From: Legionella sp.
GTDB taxonomy: Bacteria > Pseudomonadota > Gammaproteobacteria > Legionellales > Legionellaceae
Direction of reading: 5' to 3'
DNA: 64,000 nt
Assembly (NCBI GenBank): GCA_030158115.1
Contig: JAOATK010000035.1
Span: forward strand, 62,001-126,000
This document shows positions 18,487 to 29,702 of this stretch, piece by piece. The notes beneath the pieces are model-generated. The model was not told the DNA's origin and made no database searches. It was given only the letters and a program-made list of their open reading frames with translations. The position numbers and the translations under genes are program-made. Each line of letters opens with the position of its first letter. Position 1 is the stretch's first letter.

Positions 18487-18570
18487 GTAGCTTGGATGCA
18501 ATGACGCTTAATCCGGGAATTCGGTGCCACTGATCCCGGATTTCTCAGTGCCTTGCTCAATCCTGGCTAC
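18487..18570. repeat. REP-like nested palindrome between convergent genes
   Basis: Outer imperfect arms GTAGCTTGGAT and ATCCTGGCTAC enclose a perfect inner pair AATCCGGGA (18510-18518) and TCCCGGATT (18534-18542). The edges and the ATCCGGGA core resemble the palindrome at 33472-33529. It lies between the L,D-transpeptidase and erpA and may act as a transcript end. Confidence 0.7.
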
Positions 18571-18573
18571 TTG

Positions 18574-18969
18574 TTACTCATCGTCATCCATGCTGAACGA
18601 TGAGCCACAGCCACAAGTCGTTTTAGCATTTGGGTTTCGAATGACAAATTGTTCGCCCTGTATCCCTTGCATGTAATCAATTTCCGCATCGTGAAGGTAT
18701 TGATAACTCATTGAATCAATCAGTAATTTAACAGAGGAAATACCATCTGAGCACTGTTGAACAATAATGGTATCATCTTCATTGATTTCTTCATCAAAGC
18801 TAAATCCATATTGAAATCCAGAGCAACCACCGCCACTGATAGATACGCGTAGATTAAGGTTTGGATTATTTTCTTCTTTAATTAACTCAGCTACTTTGTC
18901 CGCGGCACTCACGGAAAAACTGATCTCACTGATCGTTGGGGATATGTCTGTAGAGGGCATTTCATTCAC
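18574..18969 (-). CDS. erpA: Iron-sulfur cluster insertion protein ErpA
   Basis: This A-type carrier delivers Fe-S clusters to apo-proteins such as IspG/IspH. It has 131 residues. The three cluster-binding cysteines are in [12 protein letters not shown] and TTCGCGSSF (C-x-C) near the C-terminus. An extra 20-residue Ser/Thr-rich N-terminus is present. GGAGTGA precedes the ATG. It starts 9 bases after the mnmA stop, so it is probably in the same transcript; MnmA itself is not an Fe-S enzyme. Confidence 0.93.
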   Translation of the reverse strand: MNEMPSTDISPTISEISFSVSAADKVAELIKEENNPNLNLRVSISGGGCSGFQYGFSFDEEINEDDTIIVQQCSDGISSVKLLIDSMSYQYLHDAEIDYMQGIQGEQFVIRNPNAKTTCGCGSSFSMDDDE

Positions 18970-18978
18970 TCCAATTTA

Positions 18979-20064
18979 TCATCTAATAATTTGTTCAATA
19001 GTAGCACCACCAAGGCATTGGTTTTTATCATAAAAAACCACATATTGGCCCGGTGTTACCGCTCTTTGTGGGCTTGAAAACATGACATAGTGCAGATTTT
19101 GATCCATTGGAGAAATCATGCATCCTTGTTCTGTTTGTCTATATCTTGTTTTAGCATAACAGGTTAATGGTAAGTTATCTTTGCATTCTGCCAACCAGTG
19201 GATCGGGCCACAGATAAGGCCTTGTGCATAAAGCATTGGGTGTTGACTGCCTTGAGCCACATAAAGCGTGTTGTTCTCGACGTCTTTGTCCACCACATAC
19301 CAAGGATCTTCGGTTGCATTATTCATGCCACCAATTCCCAAACCTTGTCGTTGTCCTAAAGTATAAAACATTAAGCCATCATGTTTTCCTAATACGGTAT
19401 TATCCATATTTTTAATGTCACCTGGTCGCGCCAGAATGAATTCTTTTAGGAAGATTTTAAATCGTTTTTCACCGATAAAACAAATACCGGTGGAATCTTT
19501 TTTTGCTTGGGTCACCAAATCTAATTGTTTAGCAAATTCTCTAATTTCAGGTTTGGTGTACTCCCCAATAGGAAAGAGGGTTTTTGCTAATGCTTCTGGT
19601 GCTACCGCATGAAGAAAATAGGTTTGATCCTTATCACGATCTTTTGCTTTATATAAATATCCTATTTTCCCATTGATTTTATTTTTAGCATAATGACCAG
19701 TGGCAATAAAATCAGCACCTAAAGTCAATGCATGATTTAAAAAAGCATTAAATTTTATTTCTTTATTACATAGAACATCAGGATTAGGAGTTCTTCCCAG
19801 CTGGTATTCATTTAAAAAATGAGTAAACACGCGCTGCCAATACTCTTCTGAAAAATTCACAGTATGAAGGGGGATATTTAATTGGTTACAGACCGCTTGC
19901 GCATCAGCTAAATCTTGGGCTGCAGGACAAAATTCTTCTGTATCATCTTGTTCCCAATTTTTCATGAACAAGCCTTCAACGTCATATCCTTGCTCTTTCA
20001 GTAACCAGGCTGCAACAGAGGAATCTACTCCTCCAGACATACCAACTATAACTTTTGCTTTCAT
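18979..20064 (-). CDS. mnmA: tRNA-specific 2-thiouridylase MnmA
   Basis: MnmA thiolates U34 of Lys, Glu and Gln tRNAs with sulfur relayed from IscS. It has 361 residues. The PP-loop [15 protein letters not shown] is at the N-terminus. The two catalytic cysteines are in [12 protein letters not shown] and [10 protein letters not shown], and DQTYFLHAV is also typical. It is the first gene of the minus-strand mnmA-erpA pair and is divergent from the yceD cluster. Confidence 0.96.
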   Translation of the reverse strand: MKAKVIVGMSGGVDSSVAAWLLKEQGYDVEGLFMKNWEQDDTEEFCPAAQDLADAQAVCNQLNIPLHTVNFSEEYWQRVFTHFLNEYQLGRTPNPDVLCNKEIKFNAFLNHALTLGADFIATGHYAKNKINGKIGYLYKAKDRDKDQTYFLHAVAPEALAKTLFPIGEYTKPEIREFAKQLDLVTQAKKDSTGICFIGEKRFKIFLKEFILARPGDIKNMDNTVLGKHDGLMFYTLGQRQGLGIGGMNNATEDPWYVVDKDVENNTLYVAQGSQHPMLYAQGLICGPIHWLAECKDNLPLTCYAKTRYRQTEQGCMISPMDQNLHYVMFSSPQRAVTPGQYVVFYDKNQCLGGATIEQIIR

Positions 20065-20172
20065 AAATTTCAGATACCGCTTATATTATGGTGATTTTTT
20101 AACTGAACACTAACTGTGCATTATCTCATAAAATCAAAAAAGATGCAGAGAAAATTTTAGGATGTAGTTATA

Positions 20173-20601
20173 ATGCTTTATTTACAAGAACTCGCAAAAC
20201 AAGGCCAACAAGCTAAAACCATCACACTGAGTGAACGTTTACCTCGTTTTATAACGGAACCGTGCCAGTTACAAGTTATTTATCAAGTTGAGATGAAAGA
20301 TAATTTTTATTTAATAGCTCTCAATGTTCAAGGCAAGCTTTCTATTCAATGCCAGCGCTGTCTTGAACAATTTAACTATTCTTATGATAATCAAACAGTT
20401 GTTGCTGTTTGTCATGATGATGAAAGCGCTGAGCACTTGTTAGAACATTATGAATGTATCGTTTCAACAAGCCTACAAGTAGACTTGAGTGAATTAATTA
20501 TTGATGAATTGCATCTCTATGCACCACAATTTCACCCTGAAATTAATGATTGTAATAGTGAAATAAATCAGTTTTTAAGCAATAAAAATGAATCATATTG
20601 A
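20173..20601 (+). CDS. yceD: YceD family protein (DUF177), 23S rRNA accumulation
   Basis: YceD is needed for normal 23S rRNA levels in several bacteria; its biochemical action is not settled. It has 142 residues. The family CxxC-type element CQRCLEQF near residue 57 and the late [19 protein letters not shown] segment are present. It heads the conserved yceD-rpmF-plsX-fab cluster, 86 bases before rpmF. Confidence 0.9.
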   Translation: MLYLQELAKQGQQAKTITLSERLPRFITEPCQLQVIYQVEMKDNFYLIALNVQGKLSIQCQRCLEQFNYSYDNQTVVAVCHDDESAEHLLEHYECIVSTSLQVDLSELIIDELHLYAPQFHPEINDCNSEINQFLSNKNESY

Positions 20602-20687
20602 TATTTAATTTAATTAATACTTGGATTGATGCTAAAATATCGGTAATATTCCCGCTTTATGAATGCAAATTGTTTAGGAGTAATACA

Positions 20688-20882
20688 ATGGCCGTACAAC
20701 AAAATAAAAAATCACGATCTCGTCGTGATATGCGTCGCTCACATGATGCGTTAGGCATGCCTACCTTATCTGTTGATGCAACGACAGGTGAAACACATCG
20801 TCGTCACCACATGACTGAAGATGGTTACTATCGTGGCAAGAAAATTCTTGACAAAGGTACTACTTACGAAGACAAAGAGTAA
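20688..20882 (+). CDS. rpmF: Large ribosomal subunit protein bL32
   Basis: The protein has 64 residues starting [20 protein letters not shown], the standard L32 N-terminus. The zinc-binding cysteines found in some L32 forms are absent, so this is the Zn-independent type. An open frame continues upstream to 20598, but TTTAGGAG ahead of the ATG at 20688 and the conserved MAVQQ start fix the true beginning. It lies 6 bases before plsX. Confidence 0.97.
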   Translation: MAVQQNKKSRSRRDMRRSHDALGMPTLSVDATTGETHRRHHMTEDGYYRGKKILDKGTTYEDKE

Positions 20883-20888
20883 TTTTTT

Positions 20889-21917
20889 TTGAAAAATATT
20901 ACCATAGCCATCGATGCGATGGGTGGGGATCATGGCCTAAGTGTGGTGATTCCTGCCTGTGTGCGCGCAGCTAAAAATAACCCTAATTTGAAACTGATAC
21001 TTGTTGGTGTTCATGACAAGATTAATGCTCATTTAAAAAAACAGGGTGTTTTATCTTCAAAGCAATTTTCGATAGTGCATGCTTCTGAAGTAGTCACTAT
21101 GGATGAATTACCTTCGCATGCTCTACGAAATAAAAAAGATTCCTCTATGCGTGTGGCAATAAACCTGGTTAAAGAAGGCATGGCACAAGCTTGTGTTAGC
21201 GCTGGAAATACCGGGGCGTTAATGGCTACAGCGCGCTATGTTTTAAAAACATTACCTGGGATCGATAGACCAGCGATTGTTTCTGAGTTACCTACTATGA
21301 AGGGTAGAACTTGGGTGATGGATTTAGGTGCTAATGTCGATTCATGTGCGGAACATTTATTTCAATTCGCAGTAATGGGCTCAGCACTAATTCAAGCTGT
21401 TGCTAATAAACCTAATCCTAAAATTGCCTTGTTAAATATTGGCGTTGAAGAGATGAAAGGGAATGATCAGGTAAAACGAACTGCACACATGCTAGCAGAA
21501 TGCTCTATGATGAATTATGTAGGCTATGTGGAAGGCGATCATTTTTATACAGGTGAAGTCGATTTAATCGTATGTGATGGATTTGTTGGTAATGTCGCGT
21601 TAAAAGCTAGCGAAGGTATTGCCAAATTATTTTTGAGCATATTCAAAGAATCTTTTAATCGCAGTCTATTGACCAAATTATTAGGTTTAATTGCCTATCC
21701 TGCACTAAAATCACTGAAACACCGGCTGGATCCTTCTCGTTACAACGGAGCCAGTATGTTGGGGTTAAATGGTATTGTAGTTAAAAGTCATGGTGGAGCT
21801 AACGAGTTAGGTTTTCAACATGCGATAGAACAAGCTGTTCTTGAGGTGAAAAATGATGTTATTGATTTGGTTCGTACTCAAATAAACGATTTTATCAATC
21901 AAGGGTTGCTGTTATGA
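20889..21917 (+). CDS. plsX: Phosphate acyltransferase PlsX
   Basis: PlsX converts acyl-ACP to acyl-phosphate for PlsY in phospholipid synthesis. It has 342 residues. Signatures are [11 protein letters not shown] at the N-terminus, [19 protein letters not shown] and [11 protein letters not shown]. The start is TTG at 20889; no ATG lies near enough upstream of the conserved N-terminus. The stop overlaps fabH by 4 bases (ATGA). Confidence 0.96.
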   Translation: MKNITIAIDAMGGDHGLSVVIPACVRAAKNNPNLKLILVGVHDKINAHLKKQGVLSSKQFSIVHASEVVTMDELPSHALRNKKDSSMRVAINLVKEGMAQACVSAGNTGALMATARYVLKTLPGIDRPAIVSELPTMKGRTWVMDLGANVDSCAEHLFQFAVMGSALIQAVANKPNPKIALLNIGVEEMKGNDQVKRTAHMLAECSMMNYVGYVEGDHFYTGEVDLIVCDGFVGNVALKASEGIAKLFLSIFKESFNRSLLTKLLGLIAYPALKSLKHRLDPSRYNGASMLGLNGIVVKSHGGANELGFQHAIEQAVLEVKNDVIDLVRTQINDFINQGLLL

Positions 21918-22867
21918 AAAATGCGGTGATTAGCGGTACCGGAAGTTACACGCCTGAAAAACAATTGACTAATATTGAGTTAGAATCAATGCTTGATACA
22001 AGCGATGAATGGATTGTTTCTAGAACAGGTATCAGCAGTCGCAGCATTGCCCAAGAACATGAAACCACATCTTACATGGCTTCTAAAGCAGCAGAACAAG
22101 CTTTAATCGCTGCGGGTCTTGACGCAGATGAAATTGATTTAATCATAGTGGCTACGTGTACCCCTGATCATTTTTTCCCCGGTGTTGCTTGTCACGTACA
22201 ATACGCATTAAAAATAAAAAAACCTATTCCTGCTTTTGATGTGGGTGCTGCATGCAGTGGGTTTGTTTATGTTATGGATATTGCAAAGCAATACATTGCC
22301 GCAGGTACTGCAAAACACGTATTAGTGATTGGCAGTGAAGCAATGTCTCGAGCGGTTGATTGGAATGACCGAGCCACCTGTGTTTTATTTGGGGATGGTG
22401 CCGGCGCCGTTGTTTTAAGTGCTAGTGATCGACAAGGGATTATGGGGAGTGTATTGCATGCTTCACATGATACTGAAAAATTATTAAATCTTCCTAATGC
22501 TACTTTTCGAGATGAACGCGCGTCAATCAGTATGAGTGGGAATGAAGTATTTAAATTAGCCGTTAATATTATGGGGGATGTGGTTGACGAAGTTTTAGAA
22601 TTGAGTCAATTAAAACGCTCTGATATTCAATGGTTAATTCCTCATCAAGCAAACATGCGTATTATTCAGGCTATCGCCAAAAAATTAGATCTACCTATGT
22701 CACAAGTTATCGTTACTATTGGAAATCAGGGGAATACTTCCGCTGCGTCTATTCCTTTAGCGCTAGATCATTCTATCCGAAGCAATCAAGTTAAAAGAAA
22801 TGAATTATTATTGATTGAATCATTTGGTGGTGGGATGACTTGGGGTGCTATGGTTATCCGTTATTAA
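21914..22867 (+). CDS. fabH: 3-oxoacyl-ACP synthase III FabH
   Basis: FabH starts fatty-acid synthesis by condensing acetyl-CoA with malonyl-ACP. It has 317 residues, matching E. coli. The catalytic triad is visible: Cys in [11 protein letters not shown], His in IPHQANMRI, and Asn in [15 protein letters not shown]. It is coupled to plsX; 74 bases separate it from fabD. Confidence 0.97.
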   Translation: MKNAVISGTGSYTPEKQLTNIELESMLDTSDEWIVSRTGISSRSIAQEHETTSYMASKAAEQALIAAGLDADEIDLIIVATCTPDHFFPGVACHVQYALKIKKPIPAFDVGAACSGFVYVMDIAKQYIAAGTAKHVLVIGSEAMSRAVDWNDRATCVLFGDGAGAVVLSASDRQGIMGSVLHASHDTEKLLNLPNATFRDERASISMSGNEVFKLAVNIMGDVVDEVLELSQLKRSDIQWLIPHQANMRIIQAIAKKLDLPMSQVIVTIGNQGNTSAASIPLALDHSIRSNQVKRNELLLIESFGGGMTWGAMVIRY

Positions 22868-22941
22868 TAATTATATAAAATGAAAATACTAGGGTCTATT
22901 GACTCTATTACCCGGTTTACTAAGTTCGGAGTTATTTTGAT

Positions 22942-23880
22942 ATGGTAAAAACAGCATTTGTATTTCCTGGGCAAGGTTCTCAATCTGTCGGGATGTTAGC
23001 TGATTTTGAATTGCAATATCCTGTGATTGTGGACACGTTTGCAGAAGCGTCTGAAGCGGCAGGCTATGACTTATGGCAACTGGTACAAAAAGGCCCAGAA
23101 ACTCGTCTGAACCAAACAGAGCAAACGCAAGTTGCGATGTTAACAGCAGATGTTGCTGTATATCGGCTACTCGAACAACAACATATTGCTAAACCTGAGT
23201 TTATGGCTGGTCATAGTTTGGGAGAATATCCTGCTCTGGTTTGCGCCGGTGCGGTGTCTTTAGCAGATGCTACTCGGTTAGTAGCTCATCGCGGGCAAAT
23301 AATGCAAAAGGCCATACCCTTAGGTCTAGGTGCGATGGCTGCGATAGTTGGTTTAACTGATGAACAAGTTAGTCATTTATGCAAAGAAGCTACTCAAGAA
23401 AATGAGGTGGTGACACCTGCTAATTACAATGCAATTGGCCAAGTTGTTGTTGCAGGTCATACTCCAGCAATTGAACGGGTGATAATCTTAGCTGAGGAAG
23501 CAGGCGCACGTTTAGCGAAAATTATTCCGGTCAGTGTTCCTTGTCATTGCCCATTATTAGCTGAAGCGGCAGATACCTATGCTGAGTATTTAGCACAAAT
23601 CGACTTTAAAAAACCCAGTATTAAAGTAGTTAGCAATGTTGATTTAAGTATTTATGAATCTGGACAACAGATAAAAGAAAGGCTAAAAAAACAATTATAC
23701 AGTCCTGTGCGTTGGGTCGAAACAATACAGTTGTTTAAAAATAGTGGCGTCGAACTTATTTTAGAATGCGGTCCTGGCAAAGTATTGAGTGGTTTGATTA
23801 AGCGAATAGATAGATCATTAAGTGCTATTAGTGTGTACGATACCATTAGCCTAGATGACGTCATAGAAAAGCTCACTTAA
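22942..23880 (+). CDS. fabD: Malonyl-CoA:ACP transacylase FabD
   Basis: FabD loads malonyl groups onto ACP. It has 312 residues. The nucleophile elbow GHSLGEYPAL carries the active-site serine, with FPGQGSQSVGM at the N-terminus and the catalytic His in VSVPCHCPLL. It is followed after 19 bases by fabG. Confidence 0.97.
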   Translation: MVKTAFVFPGQGSQSVGMLADFELQYPVIVDTFAEASEAAGYDLWQLVQKGPETRLNQTEQTQVAMLTADVAVYRLLEQQHIAKPEFMAGHSLGEYPALVCAGAVSLADATRLVAHRGQIMQKAIPLGLGAMAAIVGLTDEQVSHLCKEATQENEVVTPANYNAIGQVVVAGHTPAIERVIILAEEAGARLAKIIPVSVPCHCPLLAEAADTYAEYLAQIDFKKPSIKVVSNVDLSIYESGQQIKERLKKQLYSPVRWVETIQLFKNSGVELILECGPGKVLSGLIKRIDRSLSAISVYDTISLDDVIEKLT

Positions 23881-23899
23881 TTTATATAAAGGAACATCA

Positions 23900-24646
23900 A
23901 TGATAAATTTAGAAGGCAAGATTGCATTAGTAACAGGAGCAAGTCGTGGTATAGGTCAGGCTATTGCTCTTAAATTAGCACAGCAAGGCGCTTTTGTTTA
24001 TGGTACAGCCACCACAGAAAAAGGTGCTGAATTAATCAATGAGTATTTTAAACAAGAAAATTTACCTGGAAAGGGCCTTGTTCTTGATGTCACTAATGCT
24101 GAGCAAATCGAAGCAGTGCTGGGTGATTTGTCTGAAAAAGATCAATCTCCATCTATCTTAGTGAACAATGCTGGTATTACTGCTGATAATTTATTACTCC
24201 GTATGGATGATGATGAATGGTTCAAAGTCATTGAAACAAACTTGAATTCTATATACAGAATGTCTAAAATATGCATAAAATCCATGTTTAGAGCACGTTG
24301 GGGACGCATTATTTCTATAGGATCTGTTGTCGGCTCTAGTGGAAATTCAGGTCAAGTTAATTACACTGCAGCAAAAGCGGGTGTGATAGGTTTTACCAAA
24401 TCATTGGCCCAAGAAATTGGCAGTAGAGGCATTACTGTGAATGTAGTAGCACCAGGTTTTATCGATACCGATATGACTACTGGCTTGCCAGATATGGTGA
24501 AAGATGAGATGTTAAAAAGGATTCCTTTGCGCAAACTTGGGCAACCGGAAGACATTGCAAATGCAGTTGCATATCTAGCATCAGATGAGGCTAAATATGT
24601 TACAGGTACAACACTTCATGTGAATGGCGGCATGTACATGGATTAA
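23900..24646 (+). CDS. fabG: 3-oxoacyl-ACP reductase FabG
   Basis: FabG is the NADPH-dependent short-chain dehydrogenase that reduces 3-oxoacyl-ACP in each elongation round. It has 248 residues. TGASRGIGQAIA is the cofactor motif, NNAG is present near residue 90, the catalytic Ser is in SIGSVVGSSG, and YTAAKAG gives the YxxxK pair. The GGMYMD C-terminus is typical. AAAGGAACATCAATG is the ribosome-binding site and start. Confidence 0.97.
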   Translation: MINLEGKIALVTGASRGIGQAIALKLAQQGAFVYGTATTEKGAELINEYFKQENLPGKGLVLDVTNAEQIEAVLGDLSEKDQSPSILVNNAGITADNLLLRMDDDEWFKVIETNLNSIYRMSKICIKSMFRARWGRIISIGSVVGSSGNSGQVNYTAAKAGVIGFTKSLAQEIGSRGITVNVVAPGFIDTDMTTGLPDMVKDEMLKRIPLRKLGQPEDIANAVAYLASDEAKYVTGTTLHVNGGMYMD

Positions 24647-24736
24647 ATACACTTGCGTTCTGTGTATAAATGAATAAACTATACCGCCAATGTTTTTAAA
24701 AAAAGTTTCTATCAACCGAAAGAGGAAAATCAAGTT

Positions 24737-24985
24737 ATGAGTACTGTTGAAGATCGTGTACGCAAAATTGTTGTTGAACAATTAGGCGTTAAAGAAGAAG
24801 AGCTAAAAAATGATGCATCATTTGTTGATGATCTAGGCGCTGATTCTTTAGATACTGTGGAACTAGTTATGGCTCTTGAAGAAGAATTTGAAACAGAAAT
24901 TCCTGATGAAAAAGCTGAAAAAATCACCACGGTTCAAGAAGCGATTGATTATATTGAATCTAATTTAGATAAAGAAGAAGCTTAA
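24737..24985 (+). CDS. acpP: Acyl carrier protein
   Basis: This small acidic carrier tethers growing acyl chains on 4'-phosphopantetheine. It has 82 residues, a few more than E. coli AcpP because of the C-terminal extension. The modified serine lies in [20 protein letters not shown]. The 90-base gap upstream probably carries its own promoter, as is usual for acpP, though no clear -35/-10 pair was found. Confidence 0.97.
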   Translation: MSTVEDRVRKIVVEQLGVKEEELKNDASFVDDLGADSLDTVELVMALEEEFETEIPDEKAEKITTVQEAIDYIESNLDKEEA

Positions 24986-25003
24986 TTCTTCGAGGAGTAT
25001 TCA

Positions 25004-26242
25004 TTGAATAATCGACGTGTAGTAGTTACCGGCATGGGTATGGTTACTCCTGTTGGGCTTAATGTAAAAGAATCTTGGCAAAATATATTAGCCGGCGTTA
25101 GTGGCGTGACAGTAGTAGACGATTTTGATACTACAGAATACAGCACACGAATCTGGGCTAAAGTTAAGAATTTTAACATTGAAGACTACGTGCCGATTAA
25201 AGATGCTCGAAAGATGGATGTATTTACCCAATACGGTATTGCCGCAGCGGATGAGGCGATACTGGATTCGGGTTTGAAAATTGATGAAACTACAGCAGAT
25301 CGCGTTGGTGTTGCTGTTGCTGCGGGTATTGGTGGTATTCAAACAATTACTAATAATCAAGATAAATTGATGGCCGGTGGCCCACGCAAAGTTTCTCCAT
25401 TTTTTATTCCGGCAGGCATTATTAATATGGTTGCTGGACAAATCTCAATTCGTCATAATCTAAAAGGCCCTAATATTGCTGTAGTGACAGCTTGTACTAC
25501 TGGGACTCACAACATCGGTCTTGCCGGTCGAATGATTGCCTATGGAGACGCCGATGTCATGGTCTGTGGTGGGGCAGAAATGACCTTAACACCATTATGC
25601 CTGGCTGGGTTTTCTGCTGTACGTTCCTTATCCAAACGCAATGATGAACCTGAAAAGGCATCAAGACCATTTGATAAAGACAGAGATGGTTTTGTGATGG
25701 GTGAAGGAGCTGGTGTGCTAGTGCTTGAAGAGTATGAACACGCGAAAGCTCGTGGTGCAAAAATTTATGCAGAGCTAGCTGGTTTTGGTATGTCTGGTGA
25801 TGCCTATCATATTACCGCACCTGACGAAGATGCTGATGGCGCAACGCGTGCCATGTTAGCAGCCATTAATGATGCGCACATTAATCCAGATCAAATCGAT
25901 TATATTAATGCGCATGGTACGTCTACCTATTTAAATGACATGAATGAAACAAAAGCAATCAAACGTATTTTCAAAGAGCACGCGTATGATTTAGCTGTCA
26001 GCTCTACCAAATCTATGACCGGCCATTTATTAGGTGCGGCTGGTGCAGTAGAGGCTATATTTAGTATCCTAGCAATTAGAGACCAGATTGCCCCACCTAC
26101 GATTAATTTGGATAATCCAGATGAAGGGTGTGACTTGAACTACGTTGCTCACAAGGCGCAAAAAAGAAAGATTGACTATGTTCTAAGTAATTCATTAGGT
26201 TTTGGTGGAACTAATGGTAGCTTAGTCTTTAAGCGAATCTAA
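25004..26242 (+). CDS. fabF: 3-oxoacyl-ACP synthase II FabF
   Basis: FabF elongates acyl-ACP and controls the unsaturated to saturated balance with temperature. It has 412 residues. The active-site Cys is in [12 protein letters not shown], with the two His residues in HGTSTYLND and [15 protein letters not shown]. The start is TTG, supported by a strong CGAGGAG site; the protein begins at the conserved [11 protein letters not shown]. The next gene starts immediately after the stop. Confidence 0.97.
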   Translation: MNNRRVVVTGMGMVTPVGLNVKESWQNILAGVSGVTVVDDFDTTEYSTRIWAKVKNFNIEDYVPIKDARKMDVFTQYGIAAADEAILDSGLKIDETTADRVGVAVAAGIGGIQTITNNQDKLMAGGPRKVSPFFIPAGIINMVAGQISIRHNLKGPNIAVVTACTTGTHNIGLAGRMIAYGDADVMVCGGAEMTLTPLCLAGFSAVRSLSKRNDEPEKASRPFDKDRDGFVMGEGAGVLVLEEYEHAKARGAKIYAELAGFGMSGDAYHITAPDEDADGATRAMLAAINDAHINPDQIDYINAHGTSTYLNDMNETKAIKRIFKEHAYDLAVSSTKSMTGHLLGAAGAVEAIFSILAIRDQIAPPTINLDNPDEGCDLNYVAHKAQKRKIDYVLSNSLGFGGTNGSLVFKRI

Positions 26243-27241
26243 ATGACCTCTTCAAGACCTAAAAAATTAATCCTGACCACAGCGATGATTTTTTTTGTGT
26301 CTTTATCTTTTTTATTTTGGAGCTTTTATAGTTTAGTGGCAACACCACTGATACCCCTAGAAGCTTCTTCAGTTATTGTTCATTTGCATCAAAATACTTC
26401 TGCATTTCAATTGGTGCAAACATTAAAAGACAAAAATTTAATTAAAGCTCAAAAACCTTTGCTCATAATGCTCCGTATTAAAGGTTTATCGCAACGTTTA
26501 AAAGCGGGTGTATATGAAGTAAAGCCTGGCGAAACAGCCATGAGCTTATTTAATCGAATTGTTGACGGTGATGTGGTAACACAAAACTTTACCATTATTG
26601 CCGGGACCACACAGCAAAAGATAACTCAAGATTTAATGAATGCTCCGTATTTAGATTATCAACCTACTGATTGGAATCTGATTCAAGAAAGTCATGCTAA
26701 TGCAGAAGGGCTCTTATTGGCGGATACTTACCAATATCAGGGGGGGAGCAGTAGTCAAAAATTATTAGAAAGCGCGCATCGTAATTTAATGAGTTGTTTG
26801 GACTCCTACTGGTCGAACCGGGCGCCTAATTTACCTTATAAAAACCCTTATGAGTTACTTATTGCCGCATCTATCATTGAAAAAGAGTCTGCTGTGCCTC
26901 AAGAAAGGCAATTAATTTCTGGCGTTTTAATTAATCGCTTAAATAAAAAAATGCCCTTACAGATGGATCCTACCGTGATTTATGGTCTAGGGGCTGCTTA
27001 TAAAGGTAAGCTATCACACCAAGACATGCAAGTTGATTCGCCTTATAACTCCTATCGTTATCAAGGGTTACCTCCAACTCCTATCGCGATGGTCAGTAAA
27101 GAGGCTTTAGATGCCGCATCTCATCCACAAATATCGAATTATTTATATTTTGTAGCTAAAGGCGATGGTACCCATCAATTTTCTGAAACATACTTGCAAC
27201 AAAGGCAAGCTATTAATCAATACCAACACAAGGGCTCCTAA
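26243..27241 (+). CDS. mltG: Endolytic murein transglycosylase MltG
   Basis: MltG cuts nascent glycan strands and sets their length. It has 332 residues: a single membrane anchor at residues 11-30 ([18 protein letters not shown]), a LysM-like segment, then the YceG domain. That domain has the catalytic glutamate in ASIIEKES and the [16 protein letters not shown] motif ([13 protein letters not shown]). PabC, often between fabF and mltG, is absent here. It overlaps tmk by one base. Confidence 0.95.
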   Translation: MTSSRPKKLILTTAMIFFVSLSFLFWSFYSLVATPLIPLEASSVIVHLHQNTSAFQLVQTLKDKNLIKAQKPLLIMLRIKGLSQRLKAGVYEVKPGETAMSLFNRIVDGDVVTQNFTIIAGTTQQKITQDLMNAPYLDYQPTDWNLIQESHANAEGLLLADTYQYQGGSSSQKLLESAHRNLMSCLDSYWSNRAPNLPYKNPYELLIAASIIEKESAVPQERQLISGVLINRLNKKMPLQMDPTVIYGLGAAYKGKLSHQDMQVDSPYNSYRYQGLPPTPIAMVSKEALDAASHPQISNYLYFVAKGDGTHQFSETYLQQRQAINQYQHKGS

Positions 27242-27879
27242 TGCCAGGCAAAACTGGGAAGTTAATTGTTATTGAGGGATTAGAAGGGGCAGGAAAATCC
27301 ACTGCTCTAAATACGGTGCTTGAGTGTTTGAATCAGTCAAAAATTAATACGCTAATGACACGAGAGCCAGGTGGTACCGTAATCGGAGAGGAGCTTCGCC
27401 ATCTGATAAAGAATCCCGAGTATAAAGCGAGCTTAGATGATAAAACAGAGCTCTTACTATTGTATGCTGCAAGAATACAACTTTTAGAAGAGGTCATTAA
27501 GCCTGCTCTGCAACAAGGAGTATGGGTTGTGGCTGATCGATTTGAGTTATCAACAATGGCTTATCAAGGAGGAGGGCGAGGACTTGATCAGGATATGATT
27601 CAAAAGCTGTCTGCCTTTTCTTTGAATGGATTTAAACCTGACTTGACCTTATACCTAGATATCAGCCCTGAAGAAGGCATGAACAGAGTGAGATTAAGAG
27701 GTGCTTTTGATCGAATTGAACTGCAATCCCTTGATTTTTTTCATCGTGTACATGAGAGCTATAGGTATCACGTGCAGAAAAATCCTAATGCGGTGATTAT
27801 CGATGCCAGTCTTCCTCTACAAGAAGTGCAGTCTAAAATTCAAAAAATAATACAACAATTTATTGAGTGTTGTGCATGA
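27241..27879 (+). CDS. tmk: Thymidylate kinase
   Basis: This enzyme phosphorylates dTMP to dTDP. It has 212 residues. The P-loop is [10 protein letters not shown]; the DR/E-type motif TREPGGT, the [19 protein letters not shown] segment and the LID region [10 protein letters not shown] are present. It is coupled to mltG upstream and holB downstream (4-base overlap when holB starts at its ATG). Confidence 0.96.
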   Translation: MPGKTGKLIVIEGLEGAGKSTALNTVLECLNQSKINTLMTREPGGTVIGEELRHLIKNPEYKASLDDKTELLLLYAARIQLLEEVIKPALQQGVWVVADRFELSTMAYQGGGRGLDQDMIQKLSAFSLNGFKPDLTLYLDISPEEGMNRVRLRGAFDRIELQSLDFFHRVHESYRYHVQKNPNAVIIDASLPLQEVQSKIQKIIQQFIECCA

Positions 27880-28784
27880 ACCATTATCCAGAGCAATGGC
27901 AGACCCTACAATCAGCATGGACACAAAAGCGCACCCATCAATCCATGTTATTTATTGGTGCCTTAGATTGCGCACTGATGGAGCTCGTTACTGAATGGAT
28001 GCATTTGGTTTTTTGCAAAAGCCATGAAAGCAAACCATGCCATGAATGCATTGATTGTCACATGGTGGCACGCAAAGAACACCCTGATATTGAATGGATT
28101 AAGCCTGAAAAAAGTGGTGGCTCCATTAAAATTGATCAAATCAGAGAATTACAAAGTCGCTCCTATTTGACGCCTCAGCGTGCATCACAACGTCTTATAG
28201 TTATTGAGTCTGCTGATCGAATGAATACCGCTGCCGCTAATGCCTTATTAAAGATTCTTGAGGAGCCAGCACCCCACACCTTATTTTTACTTTTGGCCCA
28301 GCAAATTAGCACAGTATTACCTACAGTACTAAGCCGCTGCCAGGTATTACGTTTTTCCTCAGCGACTGATGTATCTGCTATGAATCTTCTAAAAATAGGG
28401 GAGCAATATGCAACAGACTCAGAACAGGCACTTATTTTAAATCAGGCAGAAACGATTTTAGAGGGTTTAATTGCAGTACTTGAAAAGCGTGAGCATCCTT
28501 GTGCCCTAGTTACTCAGTGGTCTAAATTAAATCTTAGTGTTTTATTGTGGTTTTTTTATTTGGTATACGCGCAAGTATATGTGATGCAAATCAACAAAAC
28601 ACTTAGTACAGATATTGCTATGAATCAATTAGGCAAATTGGCAACTCTACTTAATCCTATGATGATCTTTTCTCAAATTGATAAGATAAACGCACTGCAA
28701 AGAAAATTAAGTCATAATATGAATGTTAATCAGGCCTTGGCATTAGAAAATTTATTGTTTGATTTAAATCAAGACTACGTTTAA
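27876..28784 (+). CDS. holB: DNA polymerase III delta' subunit
   Basis: Delta' is the non-ATPase clamp-loader subunit. From the ATG at 27876 it has 302 residues. A zinc-binding module (C-x8-C-x2-C-x2-C) is seen around [30 protein letters not shown] sequence ([18 protein letters not shown]), a degenerate sensor I and [10 protein letters not shown] follow. The P-loop is absent, as expected for delta'. In many gammaproteobacteria pilZ follows holB; here tatD follows directly after 15 bases. Confidence 0.95.
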   Translation: MNHYPEQWQTLQSAWTQKRTHQSMLFIGALDCALMELVTEWMHLVFCKSHESKPCHECIDCHMVARKEHPDIEWIKPEKSGGSIKIDQIRELQSRSYLTPQRASQRLIVIESADRMNTAAANALLKILEEPAPHTLFLLLAQQISTVLPTVLSRCQVLRFSSATDVSAMNLLKIGEQYATDSEQALILNQAETILEGLIAVLEKREHPCALVTQWSKLNLSVLLWFFYLVYAQVYVMQINKTLSTDIAMNQLGKLATLLNPMMIFSQIDKINALQRKLSHNMNVNQALALENLLFDLNQDYV

Positions 28785-28799
28785 TAATAGAGGGTTTTT

Positions 28800-29576
28800 A
28801 TGTTAGTTGATTCACATTGTCATTTGAATTTGTTAGATTTGGCTGATTTTAATCAGGACATGAATAATGTACTCATACAAGCAAAAGAAAATGGCGTACA
28901 ACATTTTTTATCTGTTTGTGTAGAGTTATGTGATTACCCTAAATTAGAAAAAATCGCATCGGATTATCCTAATATCAGCATTTCAGTAGGGGTACATCCC
29001 GATACTGAAATGGATTATCCAGTTACTTCGCAAATGTTAATTGATTTAGCGGCTAATCCTGCTTGTATTGCTATTGGAGAAACCGGACTTGATTATTACC
29101 GTACTCATACGGAAGAAGCTCAGGAAGTGCAGCGTTTGCGCTTTCGTGAGCATATCAAAGCCTCTATTGCCACTTCAAAACCTTTAATTATTCATACACG
29201 ACAAGCAGCCGAAGATACCATTGCATTAATGGCTGCAGAAAATGCTCAACAAATTGGTGGTGTTATGCACTGCTTTACTGAAAGTTTAGAGGTTGCCTAC
29301 CAAGCGATAGATTTGAATTTTTACATTTCACTTTCAGGTATTTTAACCTTTAAAAATGCGACAGCTCTTCAAGAGGTGGCTCGTAAACTTCCTTTAGATA
29401 GAATTCTCATAGAAACTGATTCACCTTATCTAGCACCTGTTCCTTTTCGTGGTAAGCAGAATCACCCAGCTTTAGTCAAACATGTTGCCCAGGCCTTAGC
29501 AGAGCTTCGTGGTATGAGTTATAAAGAAATAGCTGCAATCACTACCCAAAACTTTTATAATTGTTTTAAATTATAG
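28800..29576 (+). CDS. TatD family metal-dependent hydrolase (YcfH type)
   Basis: TatD family members are metal-dependent deoxyribonucleases or phosphoesterases; YcfH itself is poorly characterised. It has 258 residues. The metal-binding motifs are VDSHCHLN at the N-terminus, GETGLDYYR, IIHTRQA, HCFTES and ILIETDSPYLAP, all intact. It closes the fab-tmk-holB cluster. Confidence 0.95.
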   Translation: MLVDSHCHLNLLDLADFNQDMNNVLIQAKENGVQHFLSVCVELCDYPKLEKIASDYPNISISVGVHPDTEMDYPVTSQMLIDLAANPACIAIGETGLDYYRTHTEEAQEVQRLRFREHIKASIATSKPLIIHTRQAAEDTIALMAAENAQQIGGVMHCFTESLEVAYQAIDLNFYISLSGILTFKNATALQEVARKLPLDRILIETDSPYLAPVPFRGKQNHPALVKHVAQALAELRGMSYKEIAAITTQNFYNCFKL

Positions 29577-29579
29577 TGG

Positions 29580-29678
29580 CTTGCAACAAATAGCACCTAC
29601 TTAAAGCGTAGTCCTCTCCCGTCAACAGGAGAGGGTATTAAAACGAGTTAATTGCCTTAAGTAAGTATCATTTGCAAG
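29580..29678. repeat. 99-base nested imperfect palindrome, MITE-like
   Basis: Termini CTTGCAA and TTGCAAG enclose a second complementary pair (ACTTAA, TTAAGT) and a central hairpin CCTCTCC (29613-29619) / GGAGAGG (29628-29634). The full arms align over about 22 bases with small gaps. It fills the gap between tatD and anmK. No ORF lies inside. Confidence 0.65.
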
Positions 29679-29702
29679 GTTACTTTTTAATGGAAAAGAC
29701 GC

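Noticed and set aside
25088..25441. 117-residue open frame antisense to fabF
   Set aside because: Shadow of fabF; Asn- and Cys-rich composition with no start signal.
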